From Tumebacillus algifaecis (GTDB lineage Bacteria > Bacillota > Bacilli > Tumebacillales > Tumebacillaceae), in the NCBI RefSeq assembly GCF_002243515.1, contig NZ_CP022657.1:2843001-2907000 (forward strand): DNA of 64,000 bases, read 5' to 3'. The notes under the pieces are model-generated. The model was not told the DNA's origin and did no database searches. It saw only the letters and a program-made list of their open reading frames with translations. The translations under genes were made by a program, and so were the position numbers. This document shows positions 1 through 8,941 of this stretch, one piece after another (position 1 is the first letter of the stretch; each line of letters begins with the position of its first letter).

Positions 1-161
1 CGACGGGAATGGTGATCCTTCTTGTGCGTGCGCAGGTGGTTGTTCAGGTAGTTGATTTTGTTGGTGAGGATTGCGATTTGTACTTCCGGGGACCCAGTAT
101 CGGTCTCGTGTACTTTAAAAGATTCGATCAGTTGGTTTTTTGCGTCTTGAGACAATGCCAT
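1..161 (-). CDS. rpsO: 30S ribosomal protein S15 (partial, N-terminal 53 residues)
   Basis: S15 binds 16S rRNA early in 30S assembly. The translation starts [10 protein letters not shown] and continues through [14 protein letters not shown] and the THKKDHHSR segment, the conserved N-terminal half of the family (about 89 residues in full). The gene runs off the left edge of the window. The ATG at 161 is preceded by a GGAGG ribosome binding site. In related genomes rpsO directly follows ribF. Here two small genes lie between them, so rpsO is probably transcribed from the promoter at 767-795 or from its own. Confidence 0.97.
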   Translation of the reverse strand, partial: MALSQDAKNQLIESFKVHETDTGSPEVQIAILTNKINYLNNHLRTHKKDHHSR

Positions 162-241
162 CTCAATACACCTCCATTAAGTTATCCCCAAGGCCCAGAA
201 TGCCGTCGGTGTGCTCGGACAATCCGCGCTCATGGTTGTAG

Positions 242-463
242 TCATTTGCCGATTACCGTGATGACAAGTCTTCCCTGCGCAATATCTTTCGCCACAATAT
301 CAAACGCCCTCCCGCCTAAGGATACAAACCCTCGAAAACGTGTGGCGATCGGGACAAGTCCCGGGATCAGCCGTGCTGCTTTCGAAATATCCTCAATGCG
401 AATACCTCGTTGCCGTTCTTCAAACAACCGTTGTCTGGCGTGATCGGTGACGATGACTCGCAT
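242..463 (-). CDS. Small DUF4258-like protein (possible toxin component)
   Basis: This 73-residue protein is of unproven function. It opens with a VTDHARQRL segment, then RGIRIEDI, then an arginine/glycine-rich beta-type region (RFRGFVSLGGRAFDIV) and ends in GRLVITVIGK. The order HARxRxxxRGI, helix, strand-rich tail is what I remember of DUF4258 proteins, which often sit in toxin-antitoxin-like pairs. The ATG lies only 2 bases after the TGA of the upstream 77-residue gene, and I see no good separate ribosome binding site, so translation is probably coupled. The family assignment is by eye; the toxin role is inference. Confidence 0.7.
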   Translation of the reverse strand: MRVIVTDHARQRLFEERQRGIRIEDISKAARLIPGLVPIATRFRGFVSLGGRAFDIVAKDIAQGRLVITVIGK

Positions 464-465
464 AC

Positions 466-699
466 TCAGTTATACTCAATCGAGAGCTGGTGGTCATCGT
501 CCATCTCCGTATACATAGAGAAGAGCGAATCTTGAAATGCGAGTAGAAATGCGTCTTTCATACCGCTCTTGCGATAAAACTTCGCAAGGTCACGGTTAAG
601 TCGCTTAAACTCATCGCTGATGCAGATGCGGGCAACTTCGCGACACATTTCCATCAGACGTATATCACGTTCATCGACATGCGGGTATCTCACGCTCAT
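466..699 (-). CDS. Small hypothetical protein (possible antitoxin partner)
   Basis: I do not recognise this 77-residue protein. It is highly charged and looks mostly helical: an N-terminal YPHVDERDIRLMEMCREVAR stretch, then a basic EFKRLNRDLAKFYRKSG region, then an acidic tail (YTEMDDDHQLSIEYN). There is no signal peptide or membrane segment. An AGGAG motif sits 5 bases before the ATG at 699. It is the first gene of a two-gene unit with the DUF4258-like gene, 2 bases apart, transcribed from a plausible promoter at 767-795. The order fits an antitoxin-first module, but no known antitoxin fold is evident. Confidence 0.7.
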   Translation of the reverse strand: MSVRYPHVDERDIRLMEMCREVARICISDEFKRLNRDLAKFYRKSGMKDAFLLAFQDSLFSMYTEMDDDHQLSIEYN

Positions 700-766
700 C
701 CATCTCCTCGCTCAGGAATAGAGCCGGAGCCAGGATCGTTGGAATGTCAGTAAGAACCACTAAGGT

Positions 767-795
767 AGTATATCATAGCAGGACAAGTTCCACAA
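767..795 (-). promoter_or_regulatory. Candidate sigma-A promoter of the small-gene pair (and possibly rpsO)
   Basis: On the minus strand a TTGTGG (-35) is followed after 17 bases by TATACT (-10), and the -10 is preceded by TGA, an extended -10 element. It lies in the gap between the ribF stop and the first small gene, about 70 bases upstream of that start. The -35 is only half-consensus. Confidence 0.55.
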
Positions 796-830
796 TACCA
801 GCCTATGTGCTGTAAATGTATGCAAACAAA

Positions 831-1796
831 CTAGTACGATATGCCGGAAAACGTATGCAACCGTGTCTTGGCCTCCAAAACATCGGCGTGGATTTGTCCG
901 ATCAATTCGTCTACTGAGAAGAACTTCTTTTCATCACGCAGGAAGTCGAGTAACTGGATGCGTAGCGTCTGCCCATACAAATCGCCTTCAAAATCGAGCA
1001 GATGTGCTTCTAACGTGCGGCGATGATCGTCGTGAAAAGTTGGTTTCGTGCCGATGTTCAGCACGGCAGCATTCCATGTCTGTTGAACCAAAACACGCAC
1101 CAGATAAACCCCGTTCTTCGGCAAGGTATACGGATCGTTCGGCTCGACGTTCGCCGTCGGGAAACCGAGCAAGCGACCTCGCTTTTCACCGTGCATCACA
1201 GTGCCGCTGATCGAATACGGTCGTCCGAGCAATTCCTGCACCAAACGCACATCGCCATAGGAAAGCTTTTCGCGAATCAAGGTGGAGGATATCTTATCTC
1301 CGTAAGCGCTGACCGCCCCGACAATCTCTACGTCAATCCCGATCTGCTCGGCGAGCAGTTTCAACTGCGACGTGTCCGACTTGCCGCCGCGTCCAAACGC
1401 ATAGTCAAAACCGACGACCACCGTCTGCGGCAATAGCGCACCTAAGAATCGAAACACGAAGTCCTCCGCAGAAAGCGCCGCAAAATCGAGCGAAAAATGG
1501 ACGACATAGACGATGTCAACGCCAAGTTCCTGCATGACGCGCATCTTTTCATCAGATGGAGTGAGCAGATGCGTGTAGCCCCCTTTGCCTAGCACTTGGC
1601 GGGGGTGCGGAGAGAACGTTAGCACACTCACCGGCACGCCGGTCGTTTCGGCGAGCGCTCTGGCCCGTGCGATCAGTTGCTGGTGTCCGATATGCAACCC
1701 GTCAAAATTCCCCAATGCCATGACAGTCGGACGAAACGCCGCACTCCCATTCCCGTCCAGAAGATCGGTGATTTGAATGATCTCCACGAGGTTCAC
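831..1796 (-). CDS. ribF: Bifunctional riboflavin kinase / FAD synthetase
   Basis: RibF phosphorylates riboflavin to FMN and adenylylates FMN to FAD. In 321 residues the N-terminal nucleotidyltransferase domain shows GNFDGLHIGH (about 29-38) and ISSTLIR (about 169-175). The C-terminal riboflavin kinase domain shows GFPTAN (about 211-216). Length is normal for the family. The start is a GTG only 2 bases after the truB stop, with a weak ribosome binding site, so it is probably translationally coupled to truB. truB-ribF is the classical Firmicute arrangement. Confidence 0.96.
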   Translation of the reverse strand: MNLVEIIQITDLLDGNGSAAFRPTVMALGNFDGLHIGHQQLIARARALAETTGVPVSVLTFSPHPRQVLGKGGYTHLLTPSDEKMRVMQELGVDIVYVVHFSLDFAALSAEDFVFRFLGALLPQTVVVGFDYAFGRGGKSDTSQLKLLAEQIGIDVEIVGAVSAYGDKISSTLIREKLSYGDVRLVQELLGRPYSISGTVMHGEKRGRLLGFPTANVEPNDPYTLPKNGVYLVRVLVQQTWNAAVLNIGTKPTFHDDHRRTLEAHLLDFEGDLYGQTLRIQLLDFLRDEKKFFSVDELIGQIHADVLEAKTRLHTFSGISY

Positions 1797-1798
1797 CC

Positions 1799-2716
1799 CT
1801 ACTCTTTAAACACCTTTTCCGGCAACGTGTGCAACTCTCCGTCCAACACGTCTGTAACGCGATACAAAGCCAGCAATTTCCCAGTGCGGCTTTCGATTCG
1901 CAGAAGCGACCCGACTGTCGCACCCGGAATCTGGCGTTTGATCGTCAACTCTCTGCCATTATCTACACGGCGCTCCAATACTTCCGGAATGACGTTTTGC
2001 GGCAGATGTGGAAGTGCGGCCTGCATCGGCAAGAGCACTTCTTCTATCGTTCCATTTTTCACATGCTCTTCGATCTCTTCGAACGTAAGCGCCTGTGACA
2101 GATCGAACGGTCCCGATTTAGTACGCAGCAAACTGGACATGTGCGCTGGAACTCCGAGCCGCACACCAAGATCATGACAGAGTGTACGCACGTAGGTCCC
2201 TTTTGAGCACTCGACGTAAAAACGCACCTTGGGCCTTGGTAGGTCAAGTTGCATCTCTTCTATCTCCAATTTGTAAAGGGTGACTTCGCGTGGCGGAATC
2301 TCCACATCAGCCCCTTTTCGGGCCAAATCATACGCCCGCTTACCGTCGATCTTGATCGCCGAATATGCAGGTGGACGCTGCATGATCGGACCAAGAAAAG
2401 CAGCAAAAGCGTCGCGTACCTGCTCTGCAGTCAGCAATACTTCATCAACCGCCTCGATCGGCTCGCCAGACGCGTCCTGCGTCGTGGTGGAGAGACCAAA
2501 CGTCACCTCTCCACGATATGCTTTGGTCTGGTCGAGAAGATACTCGGCCACGCGCGTCGCCATCCCGATACAGATCGGCAACACACCTTGCACATCTGGA
2601 TCAAGCGTCCCGGTATGACCGATCTTCTTGATGCCCAAGATCCGCCTCGCCCGCCCCACGACCTGATGGGACGTCATCCCCGCCGGTTTATTGATGACGA
2701 GAATTCCGTGCATCAT
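1799..2716 (-). CDS. truB: tRNA pseudouridine(55) synthase
   Basis: TruB converts U55 of the tRNA T-loop to pseudouridine. The protein has 305 residues with the catalytic motif GHTGTLDPDVQG, in which Asp39 is the expected nucleophile, and the N-terminal INKPAGMTS motif. The C-terminal part holds a PUA-like segment (RELTIKRQIPGATVG). Two consecutive ATG codons can start translation (2716 or 2713). A GGAGG lies 8 bases before the first, which overlaps the nrnA stop by four bases (ATGA). Confidence 0.96.
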   Translation of the reverse strand: MMHGILVINKPAGMTSHQVVGRARRILGIKKIGHTGTLDPDVQGVLPICIGMATRVAEYLLDQTKAYRGEVTFGLSTTTQDASGEPIEAVDEVLLTAEQVRDAFAAFLGPIMQRPPAYSAIKIDGKRAYDLARKGADVEIPPREVTLYKLEIEEMQLDLPRPKVRFYVECSKGTYVRTLCHDLGVRLGVPAHMSSLLRTKSGPFDLSQALTFEEIEEHVKNGTIEEVLLPMQAALPHLPQNVIPEVLERRVDNGRELTIKRQIPGATVGSLLRIESRTGKLLALYRVTDVLDGELHTLPEKVFKE

Positions 2717-3726
2717 TGTGTTGCCTCCGGTTTCGTGTCAACTGCGGTGACCACTTCCCGCACTCGAGCCAGCACACGATCTTTGACCGTGTCCACATCG
2801 CCATCAACGGTACAACCGGCCGCACGCGCGTGACCGCCGCCGCCAAATTCTAATGCGATCGCGCCGACATCGACCACATATTTGGAACGAAAACTCACTT
2901 TCACCTTGCCTGGAACACTTTCCCGAAACGAAATGCCAACTTCTACGCCTTCCACGTTCCGCGGGTAGTTGACCAACCCTTCGACATCTTCGTCACAACC
3001 GCCAGCGCGCTCCAACATGTCGCGAGTGATCGTCACCCAAGAGATCATCCCGCTCTCATCACGGTCGAGCGTGTCGAGCACGGTGCGAATCAACTGCACC
3101 TGCGGCCAGGTCAACGTCTCCATCACACGATCGACGATCTGATAAGGCGAGACGCCTGCAGTCAACAGATGGGCTGCGATCAAGAGCACTTCTTCTGTCG
3201 TATTGGAGTAACGGAACCCGCCTGTGTCGGTGACCAAGCCAGTATACAAGCAGGTAGCTGTATCCAAATCGAGTTCGATGCGAAGCTCTTGTGCAATCTT
3301 GAAAACGATCTGACAGGTGGCCGCCGCCTCGAGATCGACAATGTTCTCCGTTCCAAAATGATCGTTGGTCACATGATGGTCAACGTTGAGCAGATTGGCA
3401 TCGGCTGCAATCAGCCCTTGCGAACGTCCCAAACGCTTGCGGTCGCCGCAATCAAAGGCGATCACGTTGGCAAAAGTCCCCTCGACTTCTTCTGGCAAAA
3501 GAAAACGATCGGCCATCGGCAAGAAGCGAAATTTATCGGGAATCGGGTCATCATTAACCAATGTCACCGTCTTGCCAAGCGATTGCAAAAGGTGCGCTGC
3601 GCCCAAAACTGAACCGAGCGCGTCACCATCCGGTTTTTCATGCACGAGCAAAAGCAGGTTGTCATGATTTCGAAAAAAATCTGCCGCCGACTTATATTCC
3701 GGTTTCAGATTAAGCTTGAGGCTCAT
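2713..3726 (-). CDS. nrnA: Bifunctional oligoribonuclease / PAP phosphatase (DHH family)
   Basis: NrnA degrades very short RNAs and hydrolyses pAp to AMP. The 337-residue frame carries the DHH-family signatures HEKPDGDALGS (about 29-39), FDCGD (about 91-95) and VDHHVTND (about 115-122). The C-terminal DHHA1 motif is GGGGHARAAGC. The start chosen is the ATG at 3726, which overlaps the end of rbfA by 17 bases and has an AAGGTGAT site upstream. An earlier in-frame start would lie deep inside rbfA. In Bacillus nrnA is elsewhere; between rbfA and truB it is common in other Firmicutes. Confidence 0.94.
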   Translation of the reverse strand: MSLKLNLKPEYKSAADFFRNHDNLLLLVHEKPDGDALGSVLGAAHLLQSLGKTVTLVNDDPIPDKFRFLPMADRFLLPEEVEGTFANVIAFDCGDRKRLGRSQGLIAADANLLNVDHHVTNDHFGTENIVDLEAAATCQIVFKIAQELRIELDLDTATCLYTGLVTDTGGFRYSNTTEEVLLIAAHLLTAGVSPYQIVDRVMETLTWPQVQLIRTVLDTLDRDESGMISWVTITRDMLERAGGCDEDVEGLVNYPRNVEGVEVGISFRESVPGKVKVSFRSKYVVDVGAIALEFGGGGHARAAGCTVDGDVDTVKDRVLARVREVVTAVDTKPEATQ

Positions 3727-4078
3727 CCTGCTTATCACCTTCCTTGATGTCCCGCAGTACTTTACCGATGCGGGTGGAGTAATCAAGCGAAGTGTCTAAT
3801 TTGAAATGAAGTTCAGGCGTACGGCGTAGGCGGACACGTCGTCCCAGCTCTGCGCGGATAAATCCTGACGCCTTGTGCAACGCTTCCATCGTGCCTTTGC
3901 GCTGCTCCTCATCCCCTAATACCGATACGTAAACGGTTGCGTGCTGCAGATCGCCCGATGCTTCTACTTCGGTGATCGTTACAAAGCCGACGCGCGGGTC
4001 TTTGACCTCGGTGCGTACGATGTCAACGATCTCTTTCTTGATCTGTTCTCCCACACGGCTTACTCTGAGTTTTGCCAT
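3710..4078 (-). CDS. rbfA: 30S ribosome-binding factor A
   Basis: RbfA binds immature 30S subunits and helps 16S 5'-end maturation. It has 122 residues starting MAKLRVSRVGEQIKKEI, with DPRVGFVTITEVEAS and the family's RRTPELHFKLDTSLDYSTRI near the end. A GAGGTGACC site precedes the ATG. It lies downstream of infB after a 112-base gap where Bacillus has ylxP. Confidence 0.96.
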   Translation of the reverse strand: MAKLRVSRVGEQIKKEIVDIVRTEVKDPRVGFVTITEVEASGDLQHATVYVSVLGDEEQRKGTMEALHKASGFIRAELGRRVRLRRTPELHFKLDTSLDYSTRIGKVLRDIKEGDKQDEPQA

Positions 4079-4190
4079 GAATGGTCACCTCATCCTGATA
4101 GAGTGAACAGCCTATGTATAGATGACGGAGTTGCGCCCCGCATCGGCCAAAGCAATGCGATGGCCGCGCGAAACCCAACTCCTGTCGTCT
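4079..4190 (-). other. infB-rbfA gap with a possible hairpin; no ylxP
   Basis: In Bacillus subtilis a small gene, ylxP (DUF503, about 92 residues), lies between infB and rbfA. This 112-base gap is too short for it and I see no remnant. On the minus strand it contains GGAGTTG and CAACTCC about 45 bases apart enclosing a GC-rich segment, so it could fold. No U-tract follows, so I do not call a terminator. A 21-codon frame beginning at TTG could be read but has no support. Confidence 0.4.
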
Positions 4191-6593
4191 TTATACGATT
4201 TTTACTTGTTCCATATGGAAGGCTTCGACAATATCGCCTTCCTTGAGGTCGTTAAACTTCTCGATCGTCACACCGCATTCAAAGCCGGTCGCTACCTCTT
4301 TCGCATCATCTTTAAAGCGCTTGAGCGAGTCAAACACGCCTTCGAAAATGACGATGCCGTCACGGATCACGCGCAGTTCTGCATTGCGAACCAGTTTGCC
4401 CTCGGTGACGTAGCAACCTGCGATCGTGCCCACTTTGGAAACCTTAAAGGTCTGGCGGACTTCAGCACGGCCAAGGACAACCTCTTTATACTCTGGATCG
4501 AGCATCCCTTTGAGTGCCGCTTCGATTTCTTCGATCGCATTGTAAATGACGCGGTATAGGCGAACATCCACTTTTTCCGATTCGGCCATCTTTTCTGCCT
4601 GCGGCTGCGGGCGGACGTTGAAGCCGATGACGATCGCGTTGGAAGCGGCTGCCAAAAGGATGTCAGATTCGTTGATCGCACCAGCGCCTTGGTGAACGAC
4701 GCGAACGCGGACTCCTTCGACATCGATCTTCTCAAGCGAGCCGCGCAATGCTTCAACAGTACCTTGCACGTCCGCTTTCAAGATGACATTCAGCTCTTTG
4801 ATCTCGCCTTCTTTGATCTGTTTGAACAGATCGTCCAGCGTGACGCGAGAGTTCGAACCGATCGCCTCTTGACGGACTTTGCTGACCCGTTTGTCAACCA
4901 ATTTGCTTGCTTTGCGCTCATCATCGTAGACGACGAACAGGTCACCAGCACTCGGAACATCGGAGAGACCGAGGATTTCAACCGGCATCGACGGACCTGC
5001 TTCTTTGATGCGGCGACCGCGGTCGTTGACCATCGCCCGCACCTTCCCGTAGGTCGTGCCAGCTACTACTACATCACCGACGCGCAACGTGCCGTTTTGT
5101 ACGAGTACCGTTGCCACCGGTCCGCGACCTTTGTCCAGTTCTGCCTCGATAACGGTGCCGCGCGGGCGACCATCAGGGTTGGCTTTCAGTTCCTGAACTT
5201 CGGACACCAGCAGGATCATCTCCAAGATGTCTTCTAAGCCATCGCGCTTCAGTGCGGACACCGGAACGAAGATCGTGTCACCACCCCATTCTTCCGCAAC
5301 AAGACCGTATTCGGTCAGCTCTTGTTTCACGCGGTCCGGGTTGGCAGACTCTTTGTCCATCTTGTTGACAGCGACGATGATCGGAACGTTTGCCGCTTTC
5401 GCATGGTTGATCGCTTCGACCGTCTGCGGCATAACGCCGTCATCCGCTGCGACCACAAGGATCGTGATGTCGGTGACTTGCGCACCGCGTGCACGCATCG
5501 TGGTGAACGCTGCGTGACCCGGAGTGTCGAGGAAGGTGATCTTCTTCCCTTTGATCTCGACTTGGTAAGCACCGATATGTTGCGTGATGCCGCCTGCTTC
5601 CGATGCTGTGACGTTCGTGGAACGAATCGCATCGAGCAACGTGGTTTTCCCGTGGTCAACGTGACCCATGATCGTAACGATCGGGCAACGTTCGCTCAGG
5701 TCTTCCGCTTTCTCTTCTTCGACAAGCATGTCTACCGCTTCTTCATCGACCGGCTCTTTGATCTCAACTTCGATGCCAAAGTCTTCTGCAACCAACGTCA
5801 TTGCATCAACTTCAATTTCGTTGTTGATCGTCGCCATGATGCCCAAAAAGAGCAGTTTTTTGATGATCTCAGACGGTTCGCGCTTGAGCAGCTTTGCGAA
5901 ATCCTTGACGGTCAACGGCTCGATCAGTTCGATTTTTATCGGGAAATCCGGCTGTTTCGGCGCATTCGGACGGTGTCCGCCTTGCTGGTTGCCTCCACGA
6001 TTGCCACCACGGTTGTTGTTTCCACCGCGATTGTTGTTATTGCCGCCACGGTTGTTGTTATTGCCACCGCGATTGTTGTTTCCGCCACGGTTGTTGTTGC
6101 TCGGTCCGCGGTTGCCTCCGCCAGCGCCTGGGCGATTGCCGCCAGTTCCGCCCGAACGGTTGGCTGTGCTGCCGGTTGTGCTACCGCCAGTGCTCGGTTT
6201 CGCACCAGCAGGTTTGTTCGGAACTGGTTTTTTCGGAATGCGTTCATTGCGCGGCTGAGCAGCCACGCGATCACTTACAAGATTATCGTAGTCTTTTTCG
6301 TTCTCAGGATTCGCCTGAGAAGACTGTGCTGACGGGTTTTCTTTAGAATTCTCATTCGCCATATATCCCTGATTTCTCCGTTCTCCATTTTTTATTGAGG
6401 ATGCTTCCCCTTTGTGTTGATCTGCTTTTGCTTTAACAGCTTTGACATGCTGTTCTACTTTCGTGATCATCTCTTGATCCATCACGCTCATGTGATTGGT
6501 CACGGGCACATTTTCGCGATTTAAGATGGTGATGATCTCTTTGCTCGTCATGCTCTGTTGTTTTGCGTATTCGTAGATTCTCAACTTGCTCAA
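4191..6593 (-). CDS. infB: Translation initiation factor IF-2
   Basis: IF-2 is the GTPase that places initiator fMet-tRNA on the 30S subunit. In 800 residues there is a short N-terminal IF2_N domain ([11 protein letters not shown]), a low-complexity linker and a second IF2_N-like segment. The G domain has GHVDHGKT (about 310-317), DTPGH (about 356-360) and NKMD (about 410-413), and domains II to IV follow. The linker (about residues 147-207) is an Arg-Gly-Asn repeat tract. Translation starts at a TTG whose first bases overlap the ylxQ stop (TTGA), with GGGGGTG upstream. An internal ATG at 6362 (MANENS) has GGAGAA and AGGG upstream and could give a shorter IF2 isoform. Confidence 0.97.
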   Translation of the reverse strand: MSKLRIYEYAKQQSMTSKEIITILNRENVPVTNHMSVMDQEMITKVEQHVKAVKAKADQHKGEASSIKNGERRNQGYMANENSKENPSAQSSQANPENEKDYDNLVSDRVAAQPRNERIPKKPVPNKPAGAKPSTGGSTTGSTANRSGGTGGNRPGAGGGNRGPSNNNRGGNNNRGGNNNNRGGNNNNRGGNNNRGGNRGGNQQGGHRPNAPKQPDFPIKIELIEPLTVKDFAKLLKREPSEIIKKLLFLGIMATINNEIEVDAMTLVAEDFGIEVEIKEPVDEEAVDMLVEEEKAEDLSERCPIVTIMGHVDHGKTTLLDAIRSTNVTASEAGGITQHIGAYQVEIKGKKITFLDTPGHAAFTTMRARGAQVTDITILVVAADDGVMPQTVEAINHAKAANVPIIVAVNKMDKESANPDRVKQELTEYGLVAEEWGGDTIFVPVSALKRDGLEDILEMILLVSEVQELKANPDGRPRGTVIEAELDKGRGPVATVLVQNGTLRVGDVVVAGTTYGKVRAMVNDRGRRIKEAGPSMPVEILGLSDVPSAGDLFVVYDDERKASKLVDKRVSKVRQEAIGSNSRVTLDDLFKQIKEGEIKELNVILKADVQGTVEALRGSLEKIDVEGVRVRVVHQGAGAINESDILLAAASNAIVIGFNVRPQPQAEKMAESEKVDVRLYRVIYNAIEEIEAALKGMLDPEYKEVVLGRAEVRQTFKVSKVGTIAGCYVTEGKLVRNAELRVIRDGIVIFEGVFDSLKRFKDDAKEVATGFECGVTIEKFNDLKEGDIVEAFHMEQVKIV
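5973..6155 (-). repeat. Trinucleotide-like repeat tract encoding RGG/Asn-rich linker of IF-2
   Basis: Tandem imperfect repeats of a unit encoding R-G-G-N(2-4) run through this stretch, giving at least six consecutive RGGN units followed by GGNQQGGH. On the plus strand it reads as repeats of gttgtt separated by ccgccacg or ccaccgcg. The repeat is in frame and lies wholly inside infB, so it is a coding low-complexity tract. Confidence 0.9.
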
Positions 6594-6916
6594 TGCGCTT
6601 CACCCCCGATATTCTCCCTTGTCAATTGCAAAATCCGGTGTGCGAAGCCGCGGTCTGTGATGACGAGGATTGCGTTTTGTGCTTTCCCCACCGCGTGTCC
6701 AAGGCTGTCCTTCGTGCCAAACTCTACGAGAGGAACCCCGTAGCTCTTGCACTTGTCCGTATATTTCTTCTTGGCATTTCCACCCGTATCAGTTGCAACG
6801 ACGGCCAGGGTCGCTTTACCGGATCGCACATTGGTCATACACGCATCATTACCTGCAGTAAGACAGCCTGCGCGCATTGCCAATCCCAACAAGTTATATA
6901 CTTTCGTTTCACTCAT
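6590..6916 (-). CDS. ylxQ: L7Ae/YlxQ-family RNA-binding protein
   Basis: A 108-residue protein of the L7Ae/L30e fold, which typically recognises kink-turn RNA. Characteristic stretches are [19 protein letters not shown], a [18 protein letters not shown] loop, and [21 protein letters not shown] start it at ATG 6916 (MSETK), which overlaps the rnpM stop by 8 bases and has GAGGTGG upstream. It sits in the nusA-rnpM-ylxQ-infB cluster conserved across Firmicutes. Confidence 0.92.
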   Translation of the reverse strand: MSETKVYNLLGLAMRAGCLTAGNDACMTNVRSGKATLAVVATDTGGNAKKKYTDKCKSYGVPLVEFGTKDSLGHAVGKAQNAILVITDRGFAHRILQLTRENIGGEAH

Positions 6917-7196
6917 CAGGGCCCACCTCATCCACCAAGGCAAGCTCCTTGGTCAAAGAGTCGTAGATCTCTTCTGAAACGGAAGTTTTCAGCGAACGCT
7001 CCAACGCTTTTTTCTTTCTTGCCGTTGTTAAGCAATCTACTTTGCGACAGATGTAGGCCCCGCGACCGGCTTTCTTGCCTGTCGCATCGAGCTCTACCGT
7101 ATTGAGCGCTTGGTTGGAGACGATACGAATCAACTCACGCTTTTGTTTCATCTCCTGACAACCTACGCACTTGCGAAGAGGGATCTTTTTCTGCAA
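6909..7196 (-). CDS. rnpM: YlxR family protein / RNase P modulator RnpM
   Basis: YlxR proteins are small basic RNA-binding proteins; the Bacillus member has been reported to modulate RNase P. In 95 residues the family signature RKCVGCQEMKQKRELIRIV is near the N-terminus, followed by DATGKKAGRGAYICRKVDC. The start is a TTG at 7196 with AAGGAGGGG upstream. It lies 20 bases downstream of nusA. Confidence 0.95.
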   Translation of the reverse strand: MQKKIPLRKCVGCQEMKQKRELIRIVSNQALNTVELDATGKKAGRGAYICRKVDCLTTARKKKALERSLKTSVSEEIYDSLTKELALVDEVGPDE

Positions 7197-7216
7197 AGGT
7201 GATCCCCTCCTTTTCC

Positions 7217-8356
7217 CTAATCGCGTACTTCTCCGGCATCCACTTCATCTGCGCCATACGAAGTATTCGCATAATCTTCCTGGTCAGAAGACACGGCATC
7301 CTGTGGGAGCACGTCGCCGTCTTCTCCTGCTTGCGATTCGCTCTTGATGTCGATCTTCCAATTGGTAAGCTTAGCGGCAAGTCGTGCATTTTGACCTTCC
7401 TTGCCGATCGCCAGCGACAATTGGTAGTCCGGCACGACAACGCGCGCCACTTTGTTTTCTTCATCAGTCTCAACAGAGACGACTTTCGAAGGAGACAGGG
7501 CGTTCGCCACCAATTCTTTCGGATCGTCGCTCCATTTGACAATGTCGATCTTCTCACCTTTTAGTTCATTGACAATCGCCTGAACCCGCATCCCGCGAGG
7601 ACCTACGCAAGAGCCAACAGGATCGACTTCTGGGTTGCGAGAAAACACGGCGATCTTGGAACGATACCCCGCTTCACGAGCAACCGATTTCAGTTCGACC
7701 ACGCCCTCGTAGATCTCGGGAACTTCCAGTTCAAACAGACGTTTGAGCAGGCCAGGATGCGTACGGGACAACATGATTTGTGGACCTTTTGTCGTCTTCT
7801 CGACCTTGGTGATGTAAGCTTTCACACGGTCGTTATGCGTAAATTTTTCTGTCGGCATCACTTCGGTCAAAGGCAGAACCGCTTCGACTTTGCCGAGATC
7901 CACGTAATAAAAACGGTTGTCCTGACGTTGTACGACACCCGTTACGATGTCATACTCGCGGTCAACAAACGTATTGTAAATCATGCCGCGTTCCGCTTCA
8001 CGGATGCGCTGTGTAACAACTTGCTTTGCAGTCTGTGCTGCGATGCGCCCAAAGTCTCGCGGGGTGACTTCGATCTCGGCGATGTCGCCAATCTGGAAGC
8101 CGGGGTCGATCTGTTCGGCAGCATCAAGCGAAATTTCAAGTCGCGGGTCGGTAGGTTCCTCGACCACCGTTTTGCGCGCATAGACTTTGACCACTCCGGT
8201 ATGACGGCTCACATCGACGCGCACGTTTTGTGCGGAGTTAAAGTTGCGCTTGTAACCTGAGATGAGTGCAGCTTCGATCGCTTCAATCAAAAGGTCTTTC
8301 GAAATACCCTTTTCGCGTTCGATCTGCTCTAATGCATCGATAAACTCTGTATTCAT
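7217..8356 (-). CDS. nusA: Transcription termination/antitermination factor NusA
   Basis: NusA binds RNA polymerase and controls pausing, termination and antitermination. The 379-residue protein starts MNTEFIDALEQ and has the N-terminal RNAP-binding domain, an S1 domain (about 135-200) and two KH domains with GPRGMRVQAI and LAIGKEGQNARLAAKL. It ends in an acidic tail, as in other Firmicutes, without the extra C-terminal repeats of Proteobacteria. The ATG at 8356 has GGAGGAG upstream. Confidence 0.97.
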   Translation of the reverse strand: MNTEFIDALEQIEREKGISKDLLIEAIEAALISGYKRNFNSAQNVRVDVSRHTGVVKVYARKTVVEEPTDPRLEISLDAAEQIDPGFQIGDIAEIEVTPRDFGRIAAQTAKQVVTQRIREAERGMIYNTFVDREYDIVTGVVQRQDNRFYYVDLGKVEAVLPLTEVMPTEKFTHNDRVKAYITKVEKTTKGPQIMLSRTHPGLLKRLFELEVPEIYEGVVELKSVAREAGYRSKIAVFSRNPEVDPVGSCVGPRGMRVQAIVNELKGEKIDIVKWSDDPKELVANALSPSKVVSVETDEENKVARVVVPDYQLSLAIGKEGQNARLAAKLTNWKIDIKSESQAGEDGDVLPQDAVSSDQEDYANTSYGADEVDAGEVRD

Positions 8357-8390
8357 AGAATGGTCTCTCCTCCTTTCGAGAGTGGCCGTA

Positions 8391-8852
8391 TTAGAAAGCG
8401 ACGGCCAAGCGAGCCGACGCGATTGCCTCATGCTTTAGCGTTTTCGTCGCTTTCGATTCACGAACGGTTAATTGTTCGCCGTCATACGCTTCCAGCACAC
8501 CCTCGAACGTTTTCTGTCCATCAATCGGTTCGTACGTCGTTATGTAAACATGCTTGCCGATCGCCCGTTCATAATCGGCGGGCTTTTTCAGCGGTCGCTC
8601 TGCACCCGGACTGGAAACTTCCAAGAAGTAACTGGTCGGAATCGGATCGACTTCATCCAACAAATCGGACAGCTTTTCGCTGACTCGGCCGCAATCATCA
8701 ATGTCTACGCCCTCTGGCTTGTCGATAAATACACGAAGGAACCAGTTGGCACCTTCCTTTTTATACTCAACGTCGACAAGTTCGAGACCTTCACCCTCGA
8801 CGATGGGGGTTGCGAGTTCTTCTACGATTTCTGTTACTTTACGCTTTGTCAT
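8391..8852 (-). CDS. rimP: Ribosome maturation factor RimP
   Basis: RimP assists 30S subunit maturation. The 153-residue protein has the family features [14 protein letters not shown], the ID.P.GVDIDDC segment followed by [10 protein letters not shown], and [24 protein letters not shown] lies just before the ATG. It is the first gene of the rimP-nusA-rnpM-ylxQ-infB unit, and a hairpin upstream separates it from polC. Confidence 0.96.
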   Translation of the reverse strand: MTKRKVTEIVEELATPIVEGEGLELVDVEYKKEGANWFLRVFIDKPEGVDIDDCGRVSEKLSDLLDEVDPIPTSYFLEVSSPGAERPLKKPADYERAIGKHVYITTYEPIDGQKTFEGVLEAYDGEQLTVRESKATKTLKHEAIASARLAVAF

Positions 8853-8941
8853 GCTATCCCTCCTTCAAAATCAGAGCAGATGTCGTGTATGGGAATAGTA
8901 TTTCCAACGTATACACCTCGCGAAACACCCAGATAAACCGA

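Noticed and set aside
5973-6155. Possible CRISPR-like or minisatellite array
   Set aside because: Units are short, in frame and coding within infB; there are no unique spacers.
5322-6332. Plus-strand frame of 336 codons with Ala/Val/Thr repeats opposite infB
   Set aside because: It is the antisense reading of the infB G domain and its RGG repeat; the apparent repeat protein is a shadow.
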